DNA of 41,594 bases from an uncultured Saprospiraceae bacterium (GTDB lineage: Bacteria > Bacteroidota > Bacteroidia > Chitinophagales > Saprospiraceae). Under the pieces are notes generated by a model. That model saw only the letters and a program-made list of their open reading frames with translations. It had not been told where the DNA came from and did not search any database. The stretch covers positions 1-41,594 of the forward strand of contig CALDUB010000011.1 in assembly GCA_937923465.1 (NCBI GenBank), in the 5' to 3' direction. The translations under genes were made by a program, and so were the position numbers. This document shows positions 33,763 to 41,594 of this stretch, in pieces; position 1 is the stretch's first letter; each line of letters opens with the position of its first letter.

Positions 33763-34516
33763 AAAATTGTTGTGTGTGTTAAAAGCAGAAAAAATTGGGG
33801 GTTCTCTGCTTTCGAGTTCTTAAAATGTTTGTTTTCTCGTCTTCTTAGCTAGTTTCTCGTTTTCTCAATTGAACCTTTACTGACTACGTAATAAATTATT
33901 CATTTTACCAAATAGAAATATTGATTAAAAGATACATATACCACACCTAAGAAAAAAAGGGGGCATTTTCTTTTATTCATTCAGGAAATTAAGCCCTGAA
34001 AAAAGTATTAATTCATTAAGTCAATACTAAAAAAGCACTGAATAATTTATTAATGTTTTTTTATTCGTAGAAATCAGTTTAAGGGAAATTTATTGACATT
34101 AACAACCAATAAAGTATGGCTGTTTTTTTTACAAAGAGTCGAAAGATATCATCTCAGGGGAAATAATATCAAAACGAAAAGGAGGTGTGTATTCGTTTCT
34201 TTTTTCTTGATGTCCTAACTACGTCACAAATGTAGTAAGAATTACACTTTCTTTAAAATAAATCTGTTGCGGAACTTTGTCACAGATAAGGGGTGTCTTG
34301 TTTTTGTTTTTATTTTTATAAAAGGACTTTTTTATTGTTATTAAATTATTGTAGCGGATTTTTCGTGTTTTAATTATTTCTGTTTGTAAGATTATCCCTG
34401 TCACAAAAAATGGCTATATGGGCTTTTTTTTATTACATTTATTTTTTTTAAATACAATAAAAGTATTAAATGAGCGCTGTGACAGCCTAAAAAGACCATT
34501 TATCTCTTAATAAAAT
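33763..34516. other. Long AT-rich intergenic region upstream of the response regulator
   Basis: About 750 bp without a supported gene; a 61-codon minus frame (34219-34404) is low complexity and rejected. Several TGTCACA/TGTGACA-like words occur near 34223, 34277, 34399 and 34480, perhaps binding sites for a CRP/FNR-type regulator, but their arrangement is not a clear palindrome. The promoter of the receiver gene and downstream polysaccharide genes should lie here. Confidence 0.4.
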
Positions 34517-34561
34517 AAAAAAGGGGCAGTATTTTACTAAATGTAAATACTGCCCCTTTTT
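34517..34561 (-). terminator. Rho-independent terminator of the papain-like protease gene
   Basis: AAATACTGCCCCTTTTT (34545-34561) pairs with AAAAAGGGGCAGTATTT (ending 34534) around a 10-base loop, with a T-run on the minus strand. It lies about 29 bp after the stop codon of the gene at 34590. Confidence 0.93.
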
Positions 34562-34589
34562 ATTTTTAGTAGAAAATTAAGATTTTATC

Positions 34590-36164
34590 TTAATTTTTGT
34601 CAATTTCAACAACTACAGCCACTACATTTTTACCATCTAATGTAGCATCAAAATCAATAGCACCTTCACTATCTGTGAATTTTACAGATGTTGCAGATAC
34701 CTGAGAAACGACCTCTTGTACTTTTCTAGCAAAAGTAGGTTGCTGACTACCATTAATGTATTGATTAACCTGTTGGTGGTCTAATTCCGTTTTAGAAACT
34801 ATAACAGCGATACGGTCACGAGAACCCAAGTCATCAGCCACCATAGAGAAGTCACGAGGAAATACACGTGTTCCTATGATACCACAGTAAGCAGAGTGCT
34901 TATCAGTGTAAGGAAATAAAACATAACTAGAACCGTCAGTCTCCTGCCCGAATACGTAGATGTAACTCTCAATAGTGTTGGTAACGGCTACTTTGAATTT
35001 ATCACCTTTACGAATAGGTGTACGTGTACGATAAATGCGCTCTCCGTCTTTTGCTAAAGCGATAAGAGCTCCTGTAGCATTAGAAACCAAACCAACCTTA
35101 GCAGCTAATTTATTAGCGTCAAACTGCTCAGAACTACCCATTGGATAAAGTCCATAGGCTTCTTTGTTAAACTTATTGAAGTCAGCATAGCTCACCCAAG
35201 CACGTCCGCCTTTTCCCCAGTCTGTACCCCAAGAGTTTTGTAAAAGAAATGAACCACCATTTTTATTATCATCATAACCGACAAGACACATGGCATGTCC
35301 GCTATAACCATACTGAGAGTAATCCCGTTGAGTTGGTTGCCATGTATCACGTCCGCGCATGTCAGACATAAATGTACCACCGACCATCATTCCTATGACG
35401 ACTGGGGCACCTTGAGACAAGTTTTGTTTGGCGCCTTCTATATCCGTACCGTAGTTTCCTGATAAAGTTAAACGATTATATCCTTTAGTTTTGAATTTAG
35501 CTGCGCGACTCAACTCTGTATTTGTAGGTTGCGAAGCACAAGAACTATCATCATAAGGATATTGTTGAAGCGGTAAAACACCACCCTCTTTCATCGTTTT
35601 CATGGCATTTTGCATATATGCACCTTGACAGCCCTCTAAGGCAATCTGATTGTATAAAAACGAAGGACTAAATGCTGCATTATCAGGTTTCGCACCCGTT
35701 TGACGTGCATGTAGGATAGTACGCGCGCAGTAAGATGCTGCCCAACCGACACAACTACCTTGACGACCTTGGTGAGAAGGCGTTGGTGCGTAATCCGTCA
35801 GTATGGCACGACTAGGTACGCCTGAAGAACTGTATTGTAAGGGTTCAAATATTTCAGCTTTTGAATATTCTTCTTCGCTTAGGGCTGCTCCAAATGAAAA
35901 TTCGTTTGAGGCTATATTACTACCTCCACCACCGCCGTCAGCGATGCTTCCGCCTCCAGATAAGATATTGGAGCCACCTAAAAAGAACCACCAGATTGCT
36001 CCGACAATTAATACAGGTACCAGTAGTTTTGGCTTTTTAAAAAGGAAAGTAAGTGCAAAAGGTAATATTTGCATCAGACCACCGCCACCACCGCCTTGAT
36101 TATTGCTTGGTTTTGGTTGTTCCCGCCTTGGTTCTTGCGGGTCTTCTTCCATTCTTATTGGCAT
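34590..36164 (-). CDS. Membrane-anchored papain-like (C1) protease with C-terminal DUF4384-like domain
   Basis: A 524-residue protein. The N-terminus is an acidic/basic leader, a Gly-rich run, then a membrane helix (about 46-64, LLVPVLIVGAIWWFFLGG) and another Gly/Ser-rich linker (65-90), so the body is extracytoplasmic or periplasmic. The C1 domain (about 110-345) has oxyanion Q132, nucleophile C138 (GRQGSCVGWAASYC), H290 (YSGHAMCLVGYDD) and N310 (LLQNSWGTDWGKGG). The Q-to-C spacing of 6 equals papain. A further beta-rich region (about 360-485, KGDKFKVAVTNTIESYIYVFGQ) resembles DUF4384, a domain seen beside caspase-like and other bacterial proteases. Substrates unknown. It is single in this region with its own terminator. 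Confidence 0.9.
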   Translation of the reverse strand: MPIRMEEDPQEPRREQPKPSNNQGGGGGGLMQILPFALTFLFKKPKLLVPVLIVGAIWWFFLGGSNILSGGGSIADGGGGGSNIASNEFSFGAALSEEEYSKAEIFEPLQYSSSGVPSRAILTDYAPTPSHQGRQGSCVGWAASYCARTILHARQTGAKPDNAAFSPSFLYNQIALEGCQGAYMQNAMKTMKEGGVLPLQQYPYDDSSCASQPTNTELSRAAKFKTKGYNRLTLSGNYGTDIEGAKQNLSQGAPVVIGMMVGGTFMSDMRGRDTWQPTQRDYSQYGYSGHAMCLVGYDDNKNGGSFLLQNSWGTDWGKGGRAWVSYADFNKFNKEAYGLYPMGSSEQFDANKLAAKVGLVSNATGALIALAKDGERIYRTRTPIRKGDKFKVAVTNTIESYIYVFGQETDGSSYVLFPYTDKHSAYCGIIGTRVFPRDFSMVADDLGSRDRIAVIVSKTELDHQQVNQYINGSQQPTFARKVQEVVSQVSATSVKFTDSEGAIDFDATLDGKNVVAVVVEIDKN

Positions 36165-36425
36165 GTTAGAATTTTTTTTAGTTGAAATAAAGAGTCGGTT
36201 CTGACTTCTTTAGAATAGTGAATTTGTGATTCGTAATATGTGATATTACTCAATATTATGACGCAAATTAGCATAGAAAGGCACAAAGATTAAAAAATGC
36301 CTTGATATAACCCGCCCGTAAGATATGGATTTTGTGGAAAAGGAGGATTGAAAACAAGAAAATGTTTCTGGGTACATTATCTTTCCAAGTTCGATTGGTC
36401 GTAATTTGTACATTGTAAATCCTCA

Positions 36426-36983
36426 TCATACTACTGACTTTGACATGTCAAATGCTAAACCTATATAGTTTCCACCATTAAATTCAAATCTATCAATGAT
36501 TTCCCAGCCCAATTTTCCTGTATGTGCTTTTGTCGAGGGAATATTTACTGCATTGATGAAAGTAAGACTAATAGGGTATTTTTCTTTTAAATTCAGTCGC
36601 ATTTCTTCAAAAATTTGATTGATTAGACCTTTTCCTCGATAATTGACATCTATACAAATAGGGCCATATTGAAAGCTATTTTCAGTAGTAATGGTTTTTC
36701 CTTGAAATTTCAAATTAGGAAAGCGTTTAATCATGTATTTGAAAATGTCCCAGTAAGAAAAATATTCCCAGCTACCAGCAAAGACATAAGAGACAACCTT
36801 CTCTTTGTCAATAGCGATAAAGAGTCCGTCTTGTAAAATAATTTCTTCAATTAAGTCTATCGTAAAAGGAGTGGTGACAAAACCATTTTCTTGTTCCTGC
36901 ACGCTTAGATTACTAACAAGATTGGCAGATTGCAGTTCTAATATACCCGAAATGTCGGCTTTGATAGCTCTTCTGATTTCCAT
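36426..36983 (-). CDS. GNAT family N-acetyltransferase
   Basis: A 185-residue protein of the GCN5-related acetyltransferase fold. The start MEIRRAIKADISGILELQ is the typical beta1/alpha1. Motif A reads FQYGPICIDVNYRGKGLINQIFEEM (about 104-128), with the acetyl-CoA pyrophosphate loop R116-G-K-G-L120. A late INAVNIPSTKAHTGKLGWEIIDRF segment fits motif B. The acceptor substrate cannot be predicted: GNATs modify amines of antibiotics, proteins or small molecules. No toxin-antitoxin partner gene is adjacent. It lies between the protease and the desaturase, all on the minus strand, but spacings suggest separate transcripts. Confidence 0.9.
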   Translation of the reverse strand: MEIRRAIKADISGILELQSANLVSNLSVQEQENGFVTTPFTIDLIEEIILQDGLFIAIDKEKVVSYVFAGSWEYFSYWDIFKYMIKRFPNLKFQGKTITTENSFQYGPICIDVNYRGKGLINQIFEEMRLNLKEKYPISLTFINAVNIPSTKAHTGKLGWEIIDRFEFNGGNYIGLAFDMSKSVV

Positions 36984-37091
36984 ATCCTAAGATTTCATTT
37001 TAACGACTATGCCCAAAACTAAAATACAGATTTCTCAACTTTCGTTGAAAAATCTGTATTTGTATTTTGTAAACCTGAAAATTAATCCAGT

Positions 37092-38252
37092 TTACGCCAC
37101 ATTAGCAAGTTTTTGATTTGGTTGCTTTTCTGCAACCAATCTTGCTGCTAATTCGCGGTCATATTTGCCAGTTCCTAATTTATGCAAAAATGTGAAGTGA
37201 CTCTTCAATGCATCAAGGAAAGTTTTGTGCTGGTAATAAGGCACGTTGAATTCTTCTGCTGTTTGTTTAACAATAGCAGAGATATCCTTATAGTGTACAT
37301 GACAAATGTTTGGAAACAAATGATGCTCTATTTGGTGATTTAACCCACCAACAAACCAAGAAAAGAAAGTGCTATCGTTCGCAAAATTAGATGTCGTCTG
37401 CATTTGATGAATAGCCCAGTTATTTTCTAAACTGCTACCAGTCGGTTCTGCTTGAAAGAAATGAGTTTCCTCCACAACGTGTGCTGGTTGGAAAATCAAA
37501 GCTAATATCAGCCCACTAATAAATTGCATCGCTAAATATCCCAAAAGTATCTGCCACCAAGGCAAATCAATCATCACAAAAGGCAAAACAATGAAAACTG
37601 CGGCATAACACAACTTATTAAACACAATATAGAACAAAGCTTTATTGTATGTCAATCCTTGTGCTGCTAATAGATTATTCTTGTGGTAGCGAGATAACTG
37701 CTGGAAATCTTTTCCTATCAACCAGTATATAGTCATCAAACCATAAAGAAATGGTGCATAGAATGCCTGATATTTGAATATATCTTTGCGCTCCTGTGTC
37801 GGACAAAAACGCATAACGCCTTTGTCAATGTCCTCATCTAAACCATGAACATTGGTGTATGAATGGTGTAAAACGTTGTGTTGGATTTGCCAGTTAGTAT
37901 GAAAACCGCCAACTAGAGTTAGTACATAACTCATTAAACGATTAACTGTTGGACTGTCTGAATAAGAGCCGTGGTTAGCGTCATGCATGACCGAAAGCCC
38001 GATGCCTGACATCCCAAAACCCATGATGATAAACATTCCGAAGACAGGCCAAAAGGAAGATACAACGCCTGTTAACATTAAAATAAGAGGTGTGAGATAC
38101 AAGGTTAGCATGAAAACTGTCTTGAGTTTCATACTTAGATTTCCATTTCTGGAAATGTTTCTTTCTTGGAAATAGTCACTTACTCTACCGCGTAATACAC
38201 GGAAAAACTCCGGACGGTCTTTTGTATTGAACTTTGCTGATGGTACGCTCAT
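37092..38252 (-). CDS. Fatty acid desaturase (acyl-lipid/acyl-CoA type)
   Basis: About 386 residues with four to six membrane helices and the three histidine boxes of membrane desaturases: HDANH (90-94), HNVLHH (125-130) and QIEHH (307-311). A di-iron centre introduces a double bond in membrane fatty acids, probably in response to cold. The QIEHH form with NHQIEHHLFPNICH resembles front-end/linoleoyl-type desaturases, though without a cytochrome b5 domain. ATG 38252 is preferred; the longer form starts with TTG 38309 and an N-terminal stretch atypical for the family. The next upstream gene encodes a cold-shock-domain protein, an attractive functional neighbour. Confidence 0.94.
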   Translation of the reverse strand: MSVPSAKFNTKDRPEFFRVLRGRVSDYFQERNISRNGNLSMKLKTVFMLTLYLTPLILMLTGVVSSFWPVFGMFIIMGFGMSGIGLSVMHDANHGSYSDSPTVNRLMSYVLTLVGGFHTNWQIQHNVLHHSYTNVHGLDEDIDKGVMRFCPTQERKDIFKYQAFYAPFLYGLMTIYWLIGKDFQQLSRYHKNNLLAAQGLTYNKALFYIVFNKLCYAAVFIVLPFVMIDLPWWQILLGYLAMQFISGLILALIFQPAHVVEETHFFQAEPTGSSLENNWAIHQMQTTSNFANDSTFFSWFVGGLNHQIEHHLFPNICHVHYKDISAIVKQTAEEFNVPYYQHKTFLDALKSHFTFLHKLGTGKYDRELAARLVAEKQPNQKLANVA

Positions 38253-38440
38253 TGAATCTAATTTAGACTTGACTTTATTTAGAAATAGTAATAATGAAAG
38301 TATCGTCAAGTCTCAATGTGTGTGAAATAGGTCGTTTATCTAATGTCTCTTTGTTTAAGTTTTGAATGGTGATTTTCTGATATTCCATTTCGACAAACAA
38401 GATATGCTCATCGAAATGGAATTAACAAGACTAATAAATA

Positions 38441-38896
38441 TTAAGCTTTCTTTACATTGACAGCATTAGGACCTTTAGGACCCATTTCTACTTCAAATGT
38501 AACTTTGTCATGCTCTTGTACTGGGTCAAGCAAGTTATTAATGTGTACGAAAACACTTTCTTCCGTATCTACATCGATAAGGAAACCGTAGCCTTTTTCG
38601 CCATTAAAGAACTTAACGCGCCCTTTGCGAATCGGGTCATAAGGTGTATTATCCTTTAATGGAACACTTATGATAACGTCTTCGACTTTAATTTTAGATT
38701 TTTTCGCAGGGTCTGGAGGAGTATCTGTAAAGTAACCATTCTCATCTACATAAGTCAATTGGTCTTCAAAAGATAACTTACCGCGTTCTTCTTTTTCTTG
38801 TTTACGCTGTTCGCGGCGTTCCATCTTGTCCTGATTCTTTTTTCTGCGCTTTTTTTCTTTCTCTTTTTTATTAAAAGATTGCTGAGATTTTGCCAT
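38441..38896 (-). CDS. Cold-shock-domain protein with basic N-terminal extension
   Basis: A 151-residue protein. The first 40 residues are nearly all Lys/Glu/Arg/Gln (a charged, likely disordered helix), then an acidic/polar linker. The C-terminal cold-shock domain (about 92-149) has RNP1 KGYGFL (101-106) and RNP2 VFVHI (115-119). It binds single-stranded RNA or DNA and probably acts as an RNA chaperone. The architecture, with the domain at the C-terminus, differs from classical CspA-type 70-residue proteins and recurs in Bacteroidota. It lies upstream of a fatty acid desaturase, compatible with a cold-response neighbourhood. Confidence 0.92.
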   Translation of the reverse strand: MAKSQQSFNKKEKEKKRRKKNQDKMERREQRKQEKEERGKLSFEDQLTYVDENGYFTDTPPDPAKKSKIKVEDVIISVPLKDNTPYDPIRKGRVKFFNGEKGYGFLIDVDTEESVFVHINNLLDPVQEHDKVTFEVEMGPKGPNAVNVKKA

Positions 38897-39311
38897 TTGT
38901 ATAGTTTTGTTGAAAAAATGTAGTTTGTAGCAAAATCAAAAAAGACAAAAATAAAATTAAGGTCAGTTTAAGAAAGGGAATTTTTCACCCTAAAGATAAT
39001 TGCAAGAAACTAAGTAATGTTCTAAAATATGATGAAAACTAATGATGAATATTTCCTAAAATACTTATTAATAGCCTACCGTTCACATAGAAGACGCAAA
39101 TTTATCTAATTTTCACCAGAATTACATCTCTTTTGTGCCATTATATAGTAAAGGAAATTACAAAAATTACAATTTGCAACAATTTCCCCCTAAAAACGAA
39201 TGGTTAGGACCTGAAGTATGTTATTATAAACTTTTTTTTGCTGAAAAAACGAATAGGAACTTGTTTTACTTTTTAACAATTGTATAGAAAAACAATATAA
39301 ATAAACGAAAA
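38897..39311. other. Intergenic region, no feature recognised
   Basis: AT-rich DNA with no coding-like frame. A small possible stem (ATTGT...ACAAT near 39279-39295) lies just before the CDP-alcohol transferase gene's end. It should hold the promoter of the cold-shock gene near 38897-38960; no consensus is evident. Confidence 0.4.
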
Positions 39312-40079
39312 TTACTGGTTAATGACTTTTCTAATTATGATAAAAATAGGAATAAATATAGTGAAAAGGATGAAAAATGGAATAATGTATTCTGTGAGTC
39401 CTAAGACGCCCATTATTGCCATTATCAAAAGCTGAAACCCCAAACCAAAGGTTGAAACAGCAGTCATAAACCAAGTCGGAAAGTGTTTGGCATAGGGGGC
39501 GCTGGGGTCCAATCGATAGACTAGTTTATCAAAAATACTATAAAGAAACATGTACATTTTGAATAAAATATCAACATGTTCTTGTTTTTCACCAGGCAAT
39601 GCTACTGGCGTGGAATCTTCAAATATGCGGCTGGTTTTATCTCCGTTAAAATTATTACGGAGTATGACATAATAAAAATTGTAAAGTGTTCCCTGTAGCT
39701 GAATACCTCCCCATGCTAAGAGCATAAGGATTATCGAGCCATTTGTAACATGACATATCGCAAGAAGAAAAAAGAAATTAAGAATAATATCTGCAACAGA
39801 GTCTAGATAACGTCCAGTATGAGAAGGTGTACTCTTCACACGAGACAGTTCTCCGTCGGCAGCGTCTAGTATTGATTTTAAAGTTAGAAAGAAAGCTGCT
39901 AACCAACTGTAGCCTTCTAGAATACAGTATATGGCTAAAAAACCCGAAATTATAAACCAAATAGTCACATGTATAGGTGTGACGGAGGTGTTTTTTAAAG
40001 AGTTAGCTATTAGCCTTGCTACGGGTCTACCGTAATCTGAAACATCTAAAAATCTATGTTCTTTTGGTAATTTTGACAT
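39312..40079 (-). CDS. CDP-alcohol phosphatidyltransferase
   Basis: A 255-residue integral membrane enzyme with about six helices. The family signature D-x2-D-G-x2-A-R-x8-G-x3-D-x3-D is present as D72-A-A-D75-G76-E-L-S-R80, then G89, D93, D97 (the Ala of the signature is Ser here). The enzyme transfers a phosphate-linked alcohol to or from CDP in phospholipid synthesis; the product (phosphatidylinositol-like, -glycerol or other) cannot be decided. The N-terminal amphipathic stretch before the first helix (1-32) is fairly long. It is next to an MFS transporter. Confidence 0.88.
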   Translation of the reverse strand: MSKLPKEHRFLDVSDYGRPVARLIANSLKNTSVTPIHVTIWFIISGFLAIYCILEGYSWLAAFFLTLKSILDAADGELSRVKSTPSHTGRYLDSVADIILNFFFLLAICHVTNGSIILMLLAWGGIQLQGTLYNFYYVILRNNFNGDKTSRIFEDSTPVALPGEKQEHVDILFKMYMFLYSIFDKLVYRLDPSAPYAKHFPTWFMTAVSTFGLGFQLLIMAIMGVLGLTEYIIPFFILFTIFIPIFIIIRKVINQ

Positions 40080-40236
40080 TCATCGGTTTATATTCCGCAG
40101 AAATATGCCATATCAAAAGAGATTTTGAGCGAAATAGTTTTATGAATGTAGAAATAGTTTTATTTGATTTGTTAGAATAATCGATGTGGTTAGAATTGTT
40201 ACCACAAAGTCTAACAATTCTAACCACTCTGAGAAC

Positions 40237-41481
40237 TTAAGTTTTTCCAACTTTGGTCATTCCTTTTTGTACAAAAAGAACACCTGACATAGAAATTAAA
40301 GCTAAAATGCCTAGTCCATGCCAGAGGGTATCATAGCCGTAGACTTCAACAACTTTCATCCCTAATATGGGAGCAACAATGTGACCGACGGAAAAAGACA
40401 AGCCATACAGTCCCATGTATGCGCCCCGATTTTTTTCTGTTGCGCGACTTAGAGAGAATGATGCAGCGAATGGGAAGTTGATAATTTCGCCGAAGGTCAG
40501 ACATAACATTGAAATGACCGCAATACCTGCCCAGCTTGTCCATGTCAATAGTTCATAGCACATTCCTGTTAAGAAAATACCTGCGGCAATCATCGTTAGA
40601 ATATTTTCTCTTTTCTCTAAAACAAAAATCAAAGGCATTTCGATTAAGGCGATAATTAGACCATTCATGGCTAAGAGCATCCCAATTTCAGCATCGCTAA
40701 AATTCAATCCTTCCTTGTAGTAAACAGGAAGAGTACCCATGAATTGCATGAAAACAATAGAATTTAGAAAACAGAAAAAGACAAAAGCCAAGAACCAATT
40801 ATCTTTGTAAGGAGAGGAAGGTTCGTTTGATTCATAATTCTCGTTTATATCTGCGTCCAAAATGAGAGAATTTTTATCCACTTTTTGGGGACGATGTTTG
40901 TCTTTTAATATTGCTAAAAACATGAAAGCAGAAAGCATGCAAGTTACACCGTCAATGATAAACAACCAGTCGTATCCAAAACTAGCAGCTAGAATACCTC
41001 CAAAGGCTGGACCTACCCCAAAACCCAAATTTACTGCCAGTCTTACCAGTCCCAAACTTCGTGTTCTGTTCTCTTTTTTACTATAAAAACCAACTGCCGC
41101 CATACTTGCTGGACGAAAACAATCTCCAATCGCAGTCACAAGGAATACGCCAAAACACCACATCTCGAATGTATTGATAAACAGCAAGTTAAGTAAGGCA
41201 AGACCACCCAAGAGTAAGGACCAAAACATCGTTCGATAGTGTCCAATAGTATCTGTCAGTCGACCACCAATGTAAGAACCAACAACAGAACCCACTCCAA
41301 AAAAACTCATGACGATACCTGTCTGGATGTAAGAGAAATTCAGTTCTTCTGTTAGATAAATGGCAATGAAAGGCACAACCATAGTACCACTACGGTTGAT
41401 TAGGGTGACTAAAGTTAGTAACCAAATATCACGAGATAAACCTGAAAATGAGTCTTTGTAAAGAGTAATTAATTTTTTCAT
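40237..41481 (-). CDS. Major facilitator superfamily transporter
   Basis: A 414-residue membrane protein with 12 hydrophobic helices. The N-half has the MFS signature GSYIGGRLTDTIGHYRTM (the loop 2-3 motif G-x3-D-x-x-G-x-R/H) and a helix 4 stretch DCFRPASMAAVGF. A charged central loop (about 190-225, DADINENYESNEPSS) separates the two six-helix halves. It resembles MdtH/YajR-type efflux transporters (drug:H+ antiporter family); substrate unknown. No regulator or outer-membrane partner is adjacent. The region right of 41481 (to the window end) contains no further complete gene. Confidence 0.92.
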   Translation of the reverse strand: MKKLITLYKDSFSGLSRDIWLLTLVTLINRSGTMVVPFIAIYLTEELNFSYIQTGIVMSFFGVGSVVGSYIGGRLTDTIGHYRTMFWSLLLGGLALLNLLFINTFEMWCFGVFLVTAIGDCFRPASMAAVGFYSKKENRTRSLGLVRLAVNLGFGVGPAFGGILAASFGYDWLFIIDGVTCMLSAFMFLAILKDKHRPQKVDKNSLILDADINENYESNEPSSPYKDNWFLAFVFFCFLNSIVFMQFMGTLPVYYKEGLNFSDAEIGMLLAMNGLIIALIEMPLIFVLEKRENILTMIAAGIFLTGMCYELLTWTSWAGIAVISMLCLTFGEIINFPFAASFSLSRATEKNRGAYMGLYGLSFSVGHIVAPILGMKVVEVYGYDTLWHGLGILALISMSGVLFVQKGMTKVGKT

Positions 41482-41594
41482 AGGCTGGGGATTGTGTGTG
41501 AATGAATTGGTGTTTTGTACCAGATTTCTTTCTAACTTGCAGACTAGTAGAAACGTTCCCCAAAAGCCGAAAGATTTTCAAATTTCCAAAATTT

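Noticed and set aside
34223-34487. TGTCACA/TGTGACA words as CRP/FNR sites
   Set aside because: The words do not form the paired half-sites with proper spacing; in an AT-rich gap they may be chance.
1-41594. tRNA, rRNA or intact insertion sequence
   Set aside because: No TΨC-like GGTTCGAATCC arm, no rRNA conserved block and no transposase frame was seen on either strand by eye; a covariance-model scan (tRNAscan-SE, Infernal) would be decisive.

Overview
The window looks like a chromosomal segment of a free-living, gliding or biofilm-type Bacteroidota, most likely of the Saprospiria/Lewinella-like kind (lineage is an inference). Reasons: a PorP/SprF protein and a giant secreted protein with a type IX secretion (T9SS) sorting tail, many lipoproteins with relaxed lipoboxes, AT-rich intergenic DNA with almost no Shine-Dalgarno sequences, DUF2141 and DUF427 proteins, and intergenic palindromes. 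No tRNA, rRNA, CRISPR array, prophage or intact insertion sequence was seen.

Layout. 1-140: a copy of a structured repeat. 176-5108: S41 C-terminal processing protease, ergothioneine-type EgtB, a DUF427 protein, then a gene-poor kilobase with a decayed gene, and a PspC-domain protein. 5506-12252: oligopeptidase B-like lipoprotein, periplasmic-binding-fold lipoprotein, YitT-type membrane protein, beta carbonic anhydrase lipoprotein and FdhD. 12431-16510: a highly repetitive LEA-like protein, a DUF2141 protein, ribosomal protein S20 and a secreted transglutaminase-like protein. 16919-24053: the giant DUF11/CARDB T9SS cargo, a thioredoxin-fold lipoprotein, a REP-like element next to a broken CotH-like gene, PorP/SprF and a YjjG-type HAD nucleotidase. 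24149-25177: a 336-bp imperfect palindrome running almost into the start codon of a coiled-coil protein.

25256-33762 (all minus strand) reads as an exopolysaccharide locus: SGNH/AlgJ-like protein plus MBOAT acyltransferase (O-acetylation), a GDSL hydrolase, an EGF-domain lipoprotein, a processive-type GT2, a rhamnosyltransferase-type GT2, an initiating sugar-phosphate transferase that carries a degenerate receiver domain at its N-terminus, and a free-standing receiver-only response regulator. The last two suggest phospho-signal control of polysaccharide initiation. 34590-41481: membrane-anchored papain-like protease, GNAT acetyltransferase, fatty acid desaturase, cold-shock-domain protein, CDP-alcohol phosphatidyltransferase and an MFS transporter.

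The most unusual material is non-coding: at least seven long or structured inverted repeats. One family occurs twice (1-140 and 24149-24484) and shows a compensatory base-pair change and an inserted extra hairpin. I found no complete novel defence or mobile system. The best candidates for something new are that structured repeat family and the pseudo-receiver/sugar-transferase plus receiver pair.
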